Positions 1 to 8,166 of a stretch of DNA of 32,737 nucleotides are shown here, one piece after another. This stretch comes from SAR86 cluster bacterium (GTDB taxonomy: Bacteria; Pseudomonadota; Gammaproteobacteria; Magnimaribacterales; TMED112), in the NCBI GenBank assembly GCA_003331605.1, contig QOPD01000002.1:182188-214924 (forward strand). The letters run 5' to 3'. Within the stretch, counting starts at the first letter, position 1. The number at the start of each line of letters is the position of its first letter. The notes under the pieces were generated by a model, which did no database searches, had not been told where the DNA came from, and saw only the letters and a list, made by a program, of their open reading frames with translations. Position numbers and translations under genes: made by a program.

Positions 1-1
1 C

Positions 2-517
2 CAGAAGATTGTTATTGACTACAGCGGCAGAACATCCTTGAAAACACTTAAAAGCAGCGAATGCATTGAGCCATTCCAAGAATTTTGCACTAGGAAAAAC
101 TTATATTCAGCCTTTTATGTTAATGAGCTTATTAATTGCATGGTAAAGTCAAATGAAGATCCAATAGAAATATTTAATCTTTATGAGCAATGCATAATTC
201 AATTATATGGTGATAGTGATACTAATATTGTCCTGCGAAATTTTGAGTTTAATATGATGAAAGTTTTGGGGTACGAAATAAATCTTCATTCGGACTATAG
301 GAGTGGAGATCCATTGGATGCTAATTCATTTTATACTTATGCTCCTCAAATGGGCTTTACTGTTTCAGATAGTGGGTATGACGGAGAACAATTAATTGAA
401 ATTAGAGAAAAAAAATTTAGTAAAAAAAATTTGGAATTAGCGAAACAAATAATTAAACAGACTTTAGACTTTTATTTTGAAGAGTTGAATATTAACAGCA
501 GAAGTTTTTTTAGATGA
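2..517 (+). CDS. recO: DNA repair protein RecO, 3' part (start lies outside window)
   Basis: RecO mediates RecF-pathway recombination: it anneals ssDNA and, with RecR, loads RecA on SSB-coated DNA. The frame is open from base 2, so the N-terminal OB-fold is cut off by the window edge and the TTG at 38 is not the true start. The visible 171 residues align by eye with the second half of E. coli RecO: a 'LKTLKSSE' strand, the helical 'LYSAFYVNEL' segment, 'LRNFEFNMMKVLGYEINL', a 'SGDPLD' turn, and a C-terminal 'NSRSFFR' like E. coli 'KSRELFR'. The stop overlaps the acpS start as ATGA. In many gammaproteobacteria pdxJ lies between recO and acpS; here it is absent. Confidence 0.9.
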   Translation, partial: QKIVIDYSGRTSLKTLKSSECIEPFQEFCTRKNLYSAFYVNELINCMVKSNEDPIEIFNLYEQCIIQLYGDSDTNIVLRNFEFNMMKVLGYEINLHSDYRSGDPLDANSFYTYAPQMGFTVSDSGYDGEQLIEIREKKFSKKNLELAKQIIKQTLDFYFEELNINSRSFFR

Positions 518-870
518 TCAAAGGAATAGGCACTGATTTAGTTGAACAATCAAGAGTTGCAGCTCTACTATCAAAATATGGCCAGAAGTTCCTCAACAAA
601 ATTTTATCAAAAAATGAAATTTTCCATGTTGAGAAATACAGTAGTGAGAATAAGTTGAATTTTATTTGTTCTTCATTTGCAGCTAAGGAAGCTTTTGTAA
701 AGGCATTAGGCACTGGTTTTAGAGGTATTTACCCAAACCAAATGACCTATCTTAAAAACGATGAGGGTAAACCTTCTCTTAATATTGAAAAACCAATTAA
801 TTATTCTATTCATCTATCAATATCTAATGTCGCTGGATATACTTTGTCTTTTATAGTTCTTGAGGAATGA
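514..870 (+). CDS. acpS: Holo-[acyl-carrier-protein] synthase
   Basis: AcpS transfers 4'-phosphopantetheine from CoA to the conserved serine of apo-ACP, here the AcpP encoded at 6350. The 118-residue length is typical. The N-terminal 'GIGTDLVE' motif carries the Mg-binding aspartate (D8) and the 'SFAAKEAFVKALGTGF' motif carries the second metal ligand (E59). The ATG overlaps the recO stop (ATGA) and the gene's stop overlaps the adk ATG in the same way, so translation is probably coupled along the run. Confidence 0.95.
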   Translation: MIKGIGTDLVEQSRVAALLSKYGQKFLNKILSKNEIFHVEKYSSENKLNFICSSFAAKEAFVKALGTGFRGIYPNQMTYLKNDEGKPSLNIEKPINYSIHLSISNVAGYTLSFIVLEE

Positions 871-1499
871 GAATAATACTATTAGGAATGCCAGGTGCTG
901 GAAAAGGCACACAAGCTCAAATAATTGAGGAGGAGCTTGCTATCGCTAACATTTCAACCGGAGCGATTCTAAGAGAGGTCAGTAAATCAAAATCTGATCT
1001 TGGCCAAAAAGTTCAATCCTATTTAAACTCTGGGCAACTTGTCCCAGATGAAATAATTATTGAAATGTTAGTTCAAAGAATATCCAAAGATGATTGCAAT
1101 AATGGCTTTATTCTTGATGGCTTCCCAAGAAACATTGAACAGGCAAAGTCATTAGATCAAGCAGGTGTCAGCATAGATTTAGTAATTTACTTAAAGATTC
1201 TTGAAGAACAAATTATTGAGCGTATGTCTGGGAGAAGAATACATTTGGCTTCAGGACGCTCATACCATACCACTTTTAACCCACCAAAAGTTGATGGGAA
1301 AGATGATCTAACCGGAGAGGATCTGATTCAAAGATCTGATGACAAGCCTGATGTCATTAGAAAGAGGCTAGAGGTTTATTTTAATGAGACAGAACCAATG
1401 CTAGATTTCTATAAAAATAGGGATATACAATTTCATGAGATTGACGCATCAGAGTCTGTAAAAGCAGTTACAGAAAAAATACTCAAGATCATAAATTGA
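867..1499 (+). CDS. adk: Adenylate kinase
   Basis: Cytoplasmic ATP + AMP to 2 ADP phosphotransferase. The P-loop 'GMPGAGKGT' is at residues 7-15, the AMP-binding region has 'STGAILR' near 30, 'DGFPRN' is at 84-89, and the long-form LID starts at 'GRRIHLASGRSYH' with 'DDLTGEDLIQRSDD' after it. There are no zinc-binding cysteines in the LID, as in Gram-negative enzymes. The length of 210 residues is close to E. coli Adk. The start overlaps acpS as ATGA, and the TGA stop overlaps the TTG start of tsaB. Confidence 0.97.
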   Translation: MRIILLGMPGAGKGTQAQIIEEELAIANISTGAILREVSKSKSDLGQKVQSYLNSGQLVPDEIIIEMLVQRISKDDCNNGFILDGFPRNIEQAKSLDQAGVSIDLVIYLKILEEQIIERMSGRRIHLASGRSYHTTFNPPKVDGKDDLTGEDLIQRSDDKPDVIRKRLEVYFNETEPMLDFYKNRDIQFHEIDASESVKAVTEKILKIIN

Positions 1500-2065
1500 A
1501 CCTTCTAGCATTAGACCTTACAAATGAAATTCATTACATTGCAGTTAGATTCTTTGGAAAAGAATATTCGCTTGAGTTCACAGAGAACAATAGATCCAAA
1601 AGGAACGACTGGAACAAAAAAATTGACGAAATTTATAACAAAATTCCAAATTTTGACCTAAAAAAAATTGATGCAAACATTTATGCAGCAGGCCCTGGTT
1701 CATATACAGGCGCCAGATTGGCATATACGTTTTTTAGCACCCTCGAGTACATCAACAATACTCCTTTTTACGCAGTATCAAATCTAGAGGCAATGAACAT
1801 TGAGTGCCCTGATGCCGTCCCTTTCTTTGCAAACAATAATAAAGATTTCTTTTTTAGAATTAATGGAGAAGACAAACATACCAATGATATTAATGAGATA
1901 CAAGCTTTGAGGAAAAAGCTTATCGGTTTTGAACACAATAAGGATTTGGTTGATCTAGTTATCCCCAAAAATGTAGTTGTAAGAAATATTCTTGAGAAAA
2001 AAAATTTAAAAAGTGGAGAAAACTACCCCAACTATATTAAAGAATTAGCTTATAAGAAATTGTGA
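1496..2065 (+). CDS. tsaB: tRNA threonylcarbamoyladenosine biosynthesis protein TsaB, short form
   Basis: TsaB (YeaZ) is the ASKHA-fold partner of TsaD in making t6A37 on ANN-decoding tRNAs. The N-terminal 'LLALDLTNE' strand and the hallmark 'AAGPGSYTGARLAYTF' motif (family: GPGSFTGLR) identify it. At 189 residues it is about 40 shorter than E. coli TsaB and the second half is poorly conserved. The best start is TTG at 1496, which overlaps the adk stop; no ATG lies at the right place before 'LLALD'. The divergence fits a protein whose main role is dimerisation with TsaD, which must be encoded elsewhere. Confidence 0.85.
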   Translation: MNLLALDLTNEIHYIAVRFFGKEYSLEFTENNRSKRNDWNKKIDEIYNKIPNFDLKKIDANIYAAGPGSYTGARLAYTFFSTLEYINNTPFYAVSNLEAMNIECPDAVPFFANNNKDFFFRINGEDKHTNDINEIQALRKKLIGFEHNKDLVDLVIPKNVVVRNILEKKNLKSGENYPNYIKELAYKKL

Positions 2066-2829
2066 TGGAAAGTTTATCATTAATCCAAATTTTAATTTTG
2101 TCGATAATTCAGGCTCTTACAGAGTTTCTGCCAATATCAAGTTCTGCACATTTGCTCTTGCCCAGTAAGATACTGGGATGGCCAGATCAGGGCCTTTTCT
2201 TCGATATTGCAGTTCATTTTGGCAGTCTTTTTGCTGTAATAATTTATTTTTGGAAAGAACTCACAAATATTAAGTTTTACACTTCAAAGTTGTTCCTTTT
2301 GATTGTGATAGCTACTGTTCCTCTTGTATTAGCAACATTGTTTATTGATGAACTTGGCAGCTACAGATGGTCAATTCAAACAATAGCTATATCTAACTTG
2401 ATTTTTGCTGCACTTTTGTATTTGAGCACCATTGTTGGCAATAATACAAAATTTAATAAAGATATGACTATCCTGCACGCAGTGGGTATTGGTATTTGGC
2501 AAATTTTTAGCGCTATTTCTGGAGCATCAAGGTCTGGAACAGCTATTACTGGAGCATTGTTTTTTGGCTATAGAAGAGAGGATGCAGCTAAATTTTCAAT
2601 TTTACTTTCTATCCCCACAATAATGGGCGCCCTTATTTTTATTATATCAAAAAATAGTTCTTTAAAAGAAGATGTATATATTTTAGATGCATTTATACCA
2701 TTTTTAACGACATTTATAGTATCTTATTTCTGTATAAAATGGTTTATTTCATTCGTTAAAAGAGTTGGTTATCTGCCATTCATAATTTATAGGGTTGTTT
2801 TGGGGGGATTTCTTTTGTGGCTGATATAA
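2065..2829 (+). CDS. uppP: Undecaprenyl-diphosphatase UppP (BacA)
   Basis: Inner-membrane enzyme that dephosphorylates undecaprenyl pyrophosphate to recycle the lipid carrier of peptidoglycan synthesis. The two family motifs are present: 'QALTEFLPISSSAHLLLP' near the N-terminus with the catalytic glutamate, and 'SGASRSGTAITGALFFG' near residue 155 with the essential arginine. Several hydrophobic membrane helices span the protein, and about 254 residues is near family length. The ATG at 2065 overlaps the last base of the tsaB stop; a GTG one codon upstream is the alternative. The 3' end overlaps rsmJ by 13 bp. Confidence 0.95.
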   Translation: MESLSLIQILILSIIQALTEFLPISSSAHLLLPSKILGWPDQGLFFDIAVHFGSLFAVIIYFWKELTNIKFYTSKLFLLIVIATVPLVLATLFIDELGSYRWSIQTIAISNLIFAALLYLSTIVGNNTKFNKDMTILHAVGIGIWQIFSAISGASRSGTAITGALFFGYRREDAAKFSILLSIPTIMGALIFIISKNSSLKEDVYILDAFIPFLTTFIVSYFCIKWFISFVKRVGYLPFIIYRVVLGGFLLWLI

Positions 2830-3530
2830 GCGATATCTGTTACAAGGAGAACTTTAAAGATAAAGCAATAATTCTTGCAGAAAAGTACTCTTTGAAGTTA
2901 AGTCCTCTCGCTGCAAAACAACCATATTTGCATTTTAGTGAAAATCCACATATTAAATTTAAAGATAAAAAGATTATAAGTTCTTTCAGATCTGGTTCTT
3001 TCACCAACAGGATTAAAAATTTCCAACGTGAATCACATTTAAAAAAAGCCATCGGTTATGGTGGTGAAAGTTCAAAAAAGATTTTGGACTGCACTGCAGG
3101 ATTGGGTCATGATGCATTTATCCTTGCTCTGTTAAGACAAAATGTAACTGTTGTCGAGAAAAATAAGGGTTTGTGCATATTATTTGAGCTTGCTTTAGAA
3201 AACTTGCCACAAACTTCTTATTTTCAAGAGGCAAAAGAGAGGATTACAATTATTAACGATGATTCTGCATCTTTTGTAGACAAATTGTTAGAATACGATG
3301 TTATATACGTCGACCCAATGTTTGAGGATAGAGGGACTGCTGGAAGATCAGGTGTGATGAGCTTAATTTCAGATTATTTAGACGATTTCACCGATGTTTC
3401 AGATGTTCTTATTGGGTCGAAATTTAATAGATTGGTAATTAAAAGACAAAAACAGTTTAAGCAGTCTAGCAATATTGCGCCAAGCTTCATTCTTAGTGGC
3501 AAATCAATCAACTTTCATGTATTTATTTAA
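2817..3530 (+). CDS. rsmJ: 16S rRNA (guanine1516-N2)-methyltransferase RsmJ
   Basis: SAM-dependent methyltransferase for G1516 of 16S rRNA. The SAM-binding motif 'LDCTAGLGHDAFILA' is at residues 90-104, an acidic 'VVEKN' follows at about 112, and the catalytic-type motif 'DVIYVDPMFEDR' is at 161-172, as in the YhiQ family. At 237 residues it is close to the E. coli protein (about 250). The start is GTG inside the end of uppP; no better start precedes the conserved region. It ends the overlapping run that begins at recO. Confidence 0.88.
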   Translation: MADISDICYKENFKDKAIILAEKYSLKLSPLAAKQPYLHFSENPHIKFKDKKIISSFRSGSFTNRIKNFQRESHLKKAIGYGGESSKKILDCTAGLGHDAFILALLRQNVTVVEKNKGLCILFELALENLPQTSYFQEAKERITIINDDSASFVDKLLEYDVIYVDPMFEDRGTAGRSGVMSLISDYLDDFTDVSDVLIGSKFNRLVIKRQKQFKQSSNIAPSFILSGKSINFHVFI

Positions 3531-3553
3531 ATCTAGTTATTTTAAATTTTTTT
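3525..3553 (+). terminator. Weak AU-only terminator-like hairpin after rsmJ
   Basis: A 7-bp all-A/T inverted repeat (ATTTAAA at 3525-3531, TTTAAAT at 3541-3547, 9-nt loop) is followed directly by a T run. It overlaps the rsmJ stop region and lies before the DUF805 gene. Without G/C pairs the stem is weak, so termination is only a possibility. Confidence 0.3.
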
Positions 3554-3570
3554 GATGTTAGTATGTTGAG

Positions 3571-4101
3571 ATGAATTTCGCACAAGCTTTAGATTCCGCC
3601 CTAATCAAAAACTATAAGACATTTAAAGGCAGGGCTTGCCGTGCAGAATGGTTTTATTTTCTGCTATTTAGTGTTGGCCTCACAATTTTACTATCAATTA
3701 TAGGAGGCATTGTCTCTGTTGCTGGGTTGGATGTTGAATACCTTGCAACTTTAAGCGAAGAACAGGCTGCAGAGTATTTACTTGAAAGCCCTCAGTTTGA
3801 GTACCTCAAATGGATAAGTATTGTTGTAGGTCTTTTGCTGTTTGTTCCATCTCTTTCAGTTACTGTAAGAAGACTTCAAGATTTAAACTATTCATTTTAT
3901 TGGGCAATCCCATATTTTCTAACAAGTGCAGCCGCATTAATAATTAGCTTTGACCCATTAGCTGAGCTTGCTCAAAGGCTTGGTGGAGCAGTTAATCTAG
4001 TAAGTATTGTTTATATTCTCGTCTTTTTAAGGAAGGGCTCTTACGGTCCAAATAGGTTTGGAGAAAACCCTTTTGAAGAATCTCCTAAAGATACTTACTA
4101 A
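3571..4101 (+). CDS. DUF805 family membrane protein
   Basis: Inner-membrane protein of the DUF805 (YhaH/YiiR-like) family, whose function is unknown. It begins with the usual amphipathic 'YKTFKGRACRAEWFYF' segment (residues about 15-30), has about four hydrophobic helices, the central 'VRRLQDLNYS' loop and a C-terminal 'GSYGPNRFGENPF' tail typical of the family. Between helices 1 and 2 it carries a charged insert of about 25 residues ('LSEEQAAEYLLESPQFEY'), a common variation. It follows rsmJ by 40 bp, possibly with its own promoter, and its stop overlaps the stop of the convergent ybjQ-like gene by 4 bp. Confidence 0.88.
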   Translation: MNFAQALDSALIKNYKTFKGRACRAEWFYFLLFSVGLTILLSIIGGIVSVAGLDVEYLATLSEEQAAEYLLESPQFEYLKWISIVVGLLLFVPSLSVTVRRLQDLNYSFYWAIPYFLTSAAALIISFDPLAELAQRLGGAVNLVSIVYILVFLRKGSYGPNRFGENPFEESPKDTY

Positions 4102-4415
4102 TCTTCTACAACTACACCAGTACCATAAGCGACAACTTCAGATGCTCCCTGAGCTATAGTGCTTGATTGAAGACGAAAGGCAATTATTGCATTGGCTCCT
4201 TTTGCAGTTGCATCCTGTTTCATGCGCTCCACGGCCTGATCTCTCGTTTGCTGAAGAAGTCTAGAATATTCTTCAACTTCACCTCCAATGATATTTTTTA
4301 AAGAAGCGAAAACATCAGCTGCTGCATTTCTTGCTCTAGCGGAACTCCCCTTTACATAACCAATGGTTTTTATTATTTTTTTATCTTCTATTTTCTCAGA
4401 AGTAGCAATTATCAT
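4098..4415 (-). CDS. YbjQ/UPF0145 family protein (putative heavy-metal-binding domain)
   Basis: A 105-residue cytoplasmic protein of the YbjQ (DUF74) family; members form small oligomers and were named for a predicted metal-binding role that is not established. The pattern is clear: a 'TIGYVKGSSARARN' strand and turn, helix 'LKNIIGGEVEEYSRLLQQTRDQAVERMKQDATAKGANAIIAFRL', then 'VVAYGTGVVV'. It is convergent with the DUF805 gene and divergent from rpmF across a 62-bp spacer. No clear Shine-Dalgarno sequence precedes the ATG. Confidence 0.88.
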   Translation of the reverse strand: MIIATSEKIEDKKIIKTIGYVKGSSARARNAAADVFASLKNIIGGEVEEYSRLLQQTRDQAVERMKQDATAKGANAIIAFRLQSSTIAQGASEVVAYGTGVVVED

Positions 4416-4477
4416 TCAGATATTATTGACTAAATTCCTTCCAATTCCAAATTAAAAAATATAGAATTCAAGTCTTT

Positions 4478-4687
4478 ATGGCAGTACAAAAAAGCAAAAA
4501 GACAAGAAGCAGAGTTGGCATGAGGAGATCTCACGATGCCTTATCTTCAAACTCTCTTTCAACAGATCAAGTAAGTGGTGAAAAGCACTTGAGACACAAC
4601 ATGTCATCAGATGGGTTCTACAAAGGAAGATTAATAAAAGATCTCAAGAAGAAAGAAAAAGAGCCTGACGAAGAGATTCAGCAGTAA
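4478..4687 (+). CDS. rpmF: 50S ribosomal protein L32
   Basis: Small basic protein of the large ribosomal subunit. The N-terminus '[22 protein letters not shown]' is diagnostic, and, as in other gammaproteobacteria, there are no zinc-ribbon cysteines. It has 69 residues with an acidic tail, slightly longer than E. coli L32 (57). No Shine-Dalgarno is visible; a TAGAAT box at 4462-4467 ends only 10 bases before the ATG, so the mRNA may be nearly leaderless. It is followed 5 bp later by fabD: the plsX and fabH genes that usually stand between are absent. Confidence 0.96.
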   Translation: MAVQKSKKTRSRVGMRRSHDALSSNSLSTDQVSGEKHLRHNMSSDGFYKGRLIKDLKKKEKEPDEEIQQ

Positions 4688-4692
4688 ATCCC

Positions 4693-5625
4693 ATGAGTTT
4701 TTCATTTCTTTTCCCTGGTCAAGGGTCTCAATACAGTGGTATGTTCAAGGAGCATTTTGAAGAATTCCCTGAATTTTCAGAAATATTAGGACAAGGCGAA
4801 GAGTTTTACAAAGAGGACTTAAAAGATATTATCTTTAAGGAAGACCCAAGATTATCTGATACTTACTATACCCAACCAATTTTATTGCTAATGAGTTATG
4901 CGCTTTATAAGGTTTGGGATAAACACGGTTGCCCCAATCCAAAGGTAAGTGCTGGACATAGCTTAGGAGAGGTATCTTCATTGTTATGTGCAGGTTCTTT
5001 CTCGTTATCAGACGCGCTTAAGCTTATAAAATACCGAGCAAGTTTTATGATCGAAAGTAAAGGCGAAATGAAGACAAAAATGTCGGCTGTATTAGGTTTA
5101 GAAGGCGACAAAATAGTCGATATTTTAAAAAACAGAAGAGCAAATTTTCTTGAGGCAGTCAATCTAAATGCACCGCAGCAGACAGTCATTGCTGGTAATG
5201 CAGACGAGGTTGAAGCAATAAAAGAGCTGTTCAAGACAGAGGGGGCAAAAAGAATCATAGACTTGGCTGTCTCTGTTCCTTCGCATTCATCTTTAATGGA
5301 TATAGCATCGTCAAAACTAAAATTAGTTTTGGATGACATAAAAATAGATGAACAAAAATTTCCAACAATTCAAAATTATGATTCCAAAGTTTCTATTTCA
5401 GGAACAGAAGTTAGGCACAGGCTAGCTGAACAAATTTCTAATCCTGTTCAATGGGTAGAATCGATGAAAAAATTAAAAAAATATTCTTTAAATGAGCACC
5501 TTGAGATGGGTCCTGGGAAAGTTCTTTGTAGTCTAGCGAAGCATAATAGGCTAAGTGGCTCCTTTTCAGCCCTAGATAATATTGATACATTTAAAGAGAA
5601 AATTTCAGAATATGGACAAAAATAG
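4693..5625 (+). CDS. fabD: Malonyl-CoA:ACP transacylase
   Basis: Moves malonyl groups from CoA to holo-ACP to feed fatty-acid elongation. The sequence has the oxyanion-hole 'FPGQGSQY' at 7-14, the nucleophile elbow 'AGHSLGEVSSL' with S90, the substrate arginine in 'KYRASFM' (R115) and the catalytic histidine in 'VSVPSHSSLM' (H198), and ends with 'EMGPGKVLCSL'. Its length of 310 residues is typical. It overlaps the start of fabG by 14 bp and works with the AcpP encoded downstream. Confidence 0.97.
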   Translation: MSFSFLFPGQGSQYSGMFKEHFEEFPEFSEILGQGEEFYKEDLKDIIFKEDPRLSDTYYTQPILLLMSYALYKVWDKHGCPNPKVSAGHSLGEVSSLLCAGSFSLSDALKLIKYRASFMIESKGEMKTKMSAVLGLEGDKIVDILKNRRANFLEAVNLNAPQQTVIAGNADEVEAIKELFKTEGAKRIIDLAVSVPSHSSLMDIASSKLKLVLDDIKIDEQKFPTIQNYDSKVSISGTEVRHRLAEQISNPVQWVESMKKLKKYSLNEHLEMGPGKVLCSLAKHNRLSGSFSALDNIDTFKEKISEYGQK

Positions 5626-6313
5626 AGTTTTAATCACTGGCGGTAGCAGAGGAATAGGACAAGGGCTGTGCGATGCATTTCTCTCAGATGGTTATGAGGT
5701 TTTGGCCACTTGTCGAGATGCATCACAAATGACTTCAAAGGACAAGAATCTGATTTATGAAAGCTTGGATATCTCTAACCCAATTTCTTTAGAGCAGTTT
5801 AAGTCTGTTGTTGATGATTTTAAGCCCTCCGTGTTAATCAATAATGCGGGCATTACAAAGGATAATATATTTCTACGAATGTCTGATGAGGAATGGACAG
5901 AGGTCGTAAATACAAACCTCACAGGCACTTTTAGGGTTACTAAGCTCGTTGCAAAGTTAATGTTAAAAGCCAAGTGGGGCAGAATCATAAATATAAGTTC
6001 AATTTCCGGGATTATGGGCAACCCAGGTCAAACAAATTATTCTGCCTCCAAAGCAGGGATAGATGGTTTCACAAGATCGCTTGCCAAAGAATTGGGTGCT
6101 AGAAATATAACAGTTAATTCTATTTCTCCTGGTTTTATTGAAACCGACATGACCAAGGGACTTATTGATGAGATTTTAATAAAAAAAATACCTTTGGGAA
6201 GGGCAGGTCAAGTTAGTGATATTGCTTCTATTGCCTTATTTTTAGCATCGGAGAAAGCTAACTATATTACTGGACAAACATTAGTGGTTGATGGCGGACT
6301 ATTTATGAAGTAA
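5612..6313 (+). CDS. fabG: 3-oxoacyl-[ACP] reductase
   Basis: NADPH-dependent short-chain dehydrogenase that reduces beta-ketoacyl-ACP. The cofactor motif 'TGGSRGIG' is at 9-16, 'NNAG' at 77-80, and the catalytic triad is S130, Y143 and K147 in 'ISSISGIMGNPGQTNYSASK'. The C-terminus 'ITGQTLVVDGGLFM' is standard. The ATG at 5612 gives 233 residues and the expected N-terminus; a start 30 bp upstream would only add residues inside the fabD coding region. It is translationally overlapped with fabD. Confidence 0.96.
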   Translation: MDKNRVLITGGSRGIGQGLCDAFLSDGYEVLATCRDASQMTSKDKNLIYESLDISNPISLEQFKSVVDDFKPSVLINNAGITKDNIFLRMSDEEWTEVVNTNLTGTFRVTKLVAKLMLKAKWGRIINISSISGIMGNPGQTNYSASKAGIDGFTRSLAKELGARNITVNSISPGFIETDMTKGLIDEILIKKIPLGRAGQVSDIASIALFLASEKANYITGQTLVVDGGLFMK

Positions 6314-6349
6314 AGTACGCCTTTTAAGAGACTTAATTTTGGAGAAATT

Positions 6350-6583
6350 ATGAGCGAAGTTCTAAATAAAGTTGTAGACATTGTTTGTGATCGACTTTCA
6401 GCAAACAAAGATGACGTTAGCCCTGAGTCTTCTTTTGTAGAGGATCTAGGAGCAGACTCACTAGATACCGTAGAACTAGTTATGGCTTTCGAAGAAGAAT
6501 TTGAGGTAGAAATTCCTGATGACGAAGCCGAAAGAATCACTACAATTCAAAGTGCAGTTGAGTGGATCGAAAGCAATAGCTAA
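6350..6583 (+). CDS. acpP: Acyl carrier protein
   Basis: Carrier of acyl intermediates in fatty-acid synthesis. The 77-residue acidic protein has the phosphopantetheine site '[18 protein letters not shown]' with S37 and the usual four-helix layout. A good Shine-Dalgarno (GGAGAAATT before ATG) precedes it, the strongest in this operon, in line with the high ACP level needed. AcpS (514) would modify it. The fabF and pabC genes that often follow acpP in gammaproteobacteria are not present. Confidence 0.97.
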   Translation: MSEVLNKVVDIVCDRLSANKDDVSPESSFVEDLGADSLDTVELVMAFEEEFEVEIPDDEAERITTIQSAVEWIESNS

Positions 6584-7544
6584 GAAAACACTCGTTGTAA
6601 CAGTCATAATTGGAGTTCTGCTTTTCACGGCAAAACTCAGCTATTCGGTAAATCAAAAAATACCTCTCATTGAAGAAAATGCCTCTTTTGTTATCAAAAA
6701 AGGGGAGACCTTCAATTCTGTCATTGAAAGAATAAGTGCGGAGTTCGGTACATCGGATCTATTTTGGACAAAGTTGGTCTATAAAATTCATGGCACACCT
6801 ATTGTGAAAGCTGGTCGATATAACATTTATCCTGAAACAAGGCTAAACAAACTAATAGATCGATTCTCTGAAGGAGATATTGAAAGGTTTAGATTCACAA
6901 TTATAGAAGGGACTATTGCATCTAGAGCAGCTTTTAAGCTAAAGGATATCATTGAAATTAATAATTTAGATATAGTTTTAGATGAAGAGATAAAAGCATT
7001 CTTTTCTAAGGAAGCAGTACTTTTTCCTGATACTTATTTTTTTTCTGACAGTGATGACTTAAAGAGAGTTCTGCAATCCTCGCAAGAGTCATTGAAGCAA
7101 TATTTACAGGATTTGTGGCAACAAAAACCTGCTAGCAATCCCTTAAAAACACCTGAAGAAGCTTTAGTGCTTGCATCAATGATTGAAAGGGAGGCCATGC
7201 TCACCTCAGAGCAAGAAACCATAGCGTCTGTTTTCCTTTTTAGGTTAGTTAAAGGAATGAGATTACAGTCCGACCCAACATCTTCCTATGGATATTACCA
7301 AGATTATGGCGAAAAGATTGGTAGAAAAGTTCTCGTAGACCAAAATGAATTTAATACTTATAAGATCGATGGTCTTCCACCAAGCCCTATATGCTACCCT
7401 TCAAAATCTGCAATTGAAGCTGCTATATTATCTGTTCCTGGTGAGTATCTATTTTTTGTTGCAAAAGGGGATGGGTCCCATGTATTTTCAAAAAACTACG
7501 AAGATCACAATAAAGCTGTAAAAAAATATATTTACAGTAAATAA
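6558..7544 (+). CDS. mltG: Endolytic murein transglycosylase MltG
   Basis: Inner-membrane lytic transglycosylase that cleaves nascent glycan strands (YceG family). A hydrophobic anchor ('[17 protein letters not shown]') is near the N-terminus, followed by a LysM-like part ('[17 protein letters not shown]') and the YceG core: 'EGTIASR', 'FPDTYFF', the catalytic glutamate in '[10 protein letters not shown]', '[12 protein letters not shown]' and '[25 protein letters not shown]', ending '[19 protein letters not shown]'. The start is uncertain: TTG 6558 is given because the ATG at 6519 would overlap acpP by 65 bp; GTG 6552 is equally possible. Its place before tmk and holB is conserved. Confidence 0.92.
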   Translation: MSGSKAIAKKTLVVTVIIGVLLFTAKLSYSVNQKIPLIEENASFVIKKGETFNSVIERISAEFGTSDLFWTKLVYKIHGTPIVKAGRYNIYPETRLNKLIDRFSEGDIERFRFTIIEGTIASRAAFKLKDIIEINNLDIVLDEEIKAFFSKEAVLFPDTYFFSDSDDLKRVLQSSQESLKQYLQDLWQQKPASNPLKTPEEALVLASMIEREAMLTSEQETIASVFLFRLVKGMRLQSDPTSSYGYYQDYGEKIGRKVLVDQNEFNTYKIDGLPPSPICYPSKSAIEAAILSVPGEYLFFVAKGDGSHVFSKNYEDHNKAVKKYIYSK

Positions 7545-7551
7545 TATATCG

Positions 7552-8166
7552 ATGTTTATTTCTTTTGAAGGAATCGAAGGTTCCGGTAAATCAACCCAAA
7601 TACAATTACTTAAGGAGTTTTTAAACCAAAAAGGTTTGAATCCTGTTGTTATTCGTGAACCTGGTGGTACACAAATAGGGGAGAAAGTAAGAGATATTTT
7701 CCTAACAAAAACTAATGAGTATTTTGATCCTTTAACGGAAGTTTTATTGCTCTATTCATCACGTAAACAGCTCGATACCAATGTAATTAAACCAGCACTC
7801 AGTGCTGGTAAGATTGTTATTGCAGACAGGTTTGCAGATGCAACTATAGCTTACCAAGCTTATGGAAAGAGTGTCCCCAAAGACTTTATTGCTCAATTGC
7901 ATAGTGACTTAGAAATAACCAACCCCGATCTAACTTTCTTTATTGATATCTTACCAGAATTATCAAAAGCTAGAATTTCAGATCGTGAATCAGATAGAAT
8001 GGAAAGTGAATCTATTAAATTTTTTTCTAAAGTTAGATCAGGCTATCAAGCCTGTGCCAAGGATGCTGAAAGAGTAATAACTATTGGGGGAACAGATTCA
8101 ATTGAAGATATTTTTGTCAAAATTAAAGAGGCGGTAGCAAAAAAATTAAATGTATCAATGGAATAA
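7552..8166 (+). CDS. tmk: Thymidylate kinase
   Basis: Phosphorylates dTMP to dTDP. Walker A 'GIEGSGKST' is at 7-15, 'REPGGTQIGEKVRD' (substrate binding) at 35-48, the DRx motif is 'DRFADATIAYQAYG' at 92-105 (DRF where DRY/DRS/DRF occur in the family), and the LID is 'SDRESDRMES'. Its 204 residues match the usual length. The last 17 bp overlap the start of holB, the same pairing as in E. coli (yceG-tmk-holB). Confidence 0.96.
   Translation: MFISFEGIEGSGKSTQIQLLKEFLNQKGLNPVVIREPGGTQIGEKVRDIFLTKTNEYFDPLTEVLLLYSSRKQLDTNVIKPALSAGKIVIADRFADATIAYQAYGKSVPKDFIAQLHSDLEITNPDLTFFIDILPELSKARISDRESDRMESESIKFFSKVRSGYQACAKDAERVITIGGTDSIEDIFVKIKEAVAKKLNVSME

Noticed and set aside
4905-5339. A 144-codon antisense ORF inside fabD
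   Set aside because: It lies wholly within a clearly conserved gene, has no RBS and shows no family features.
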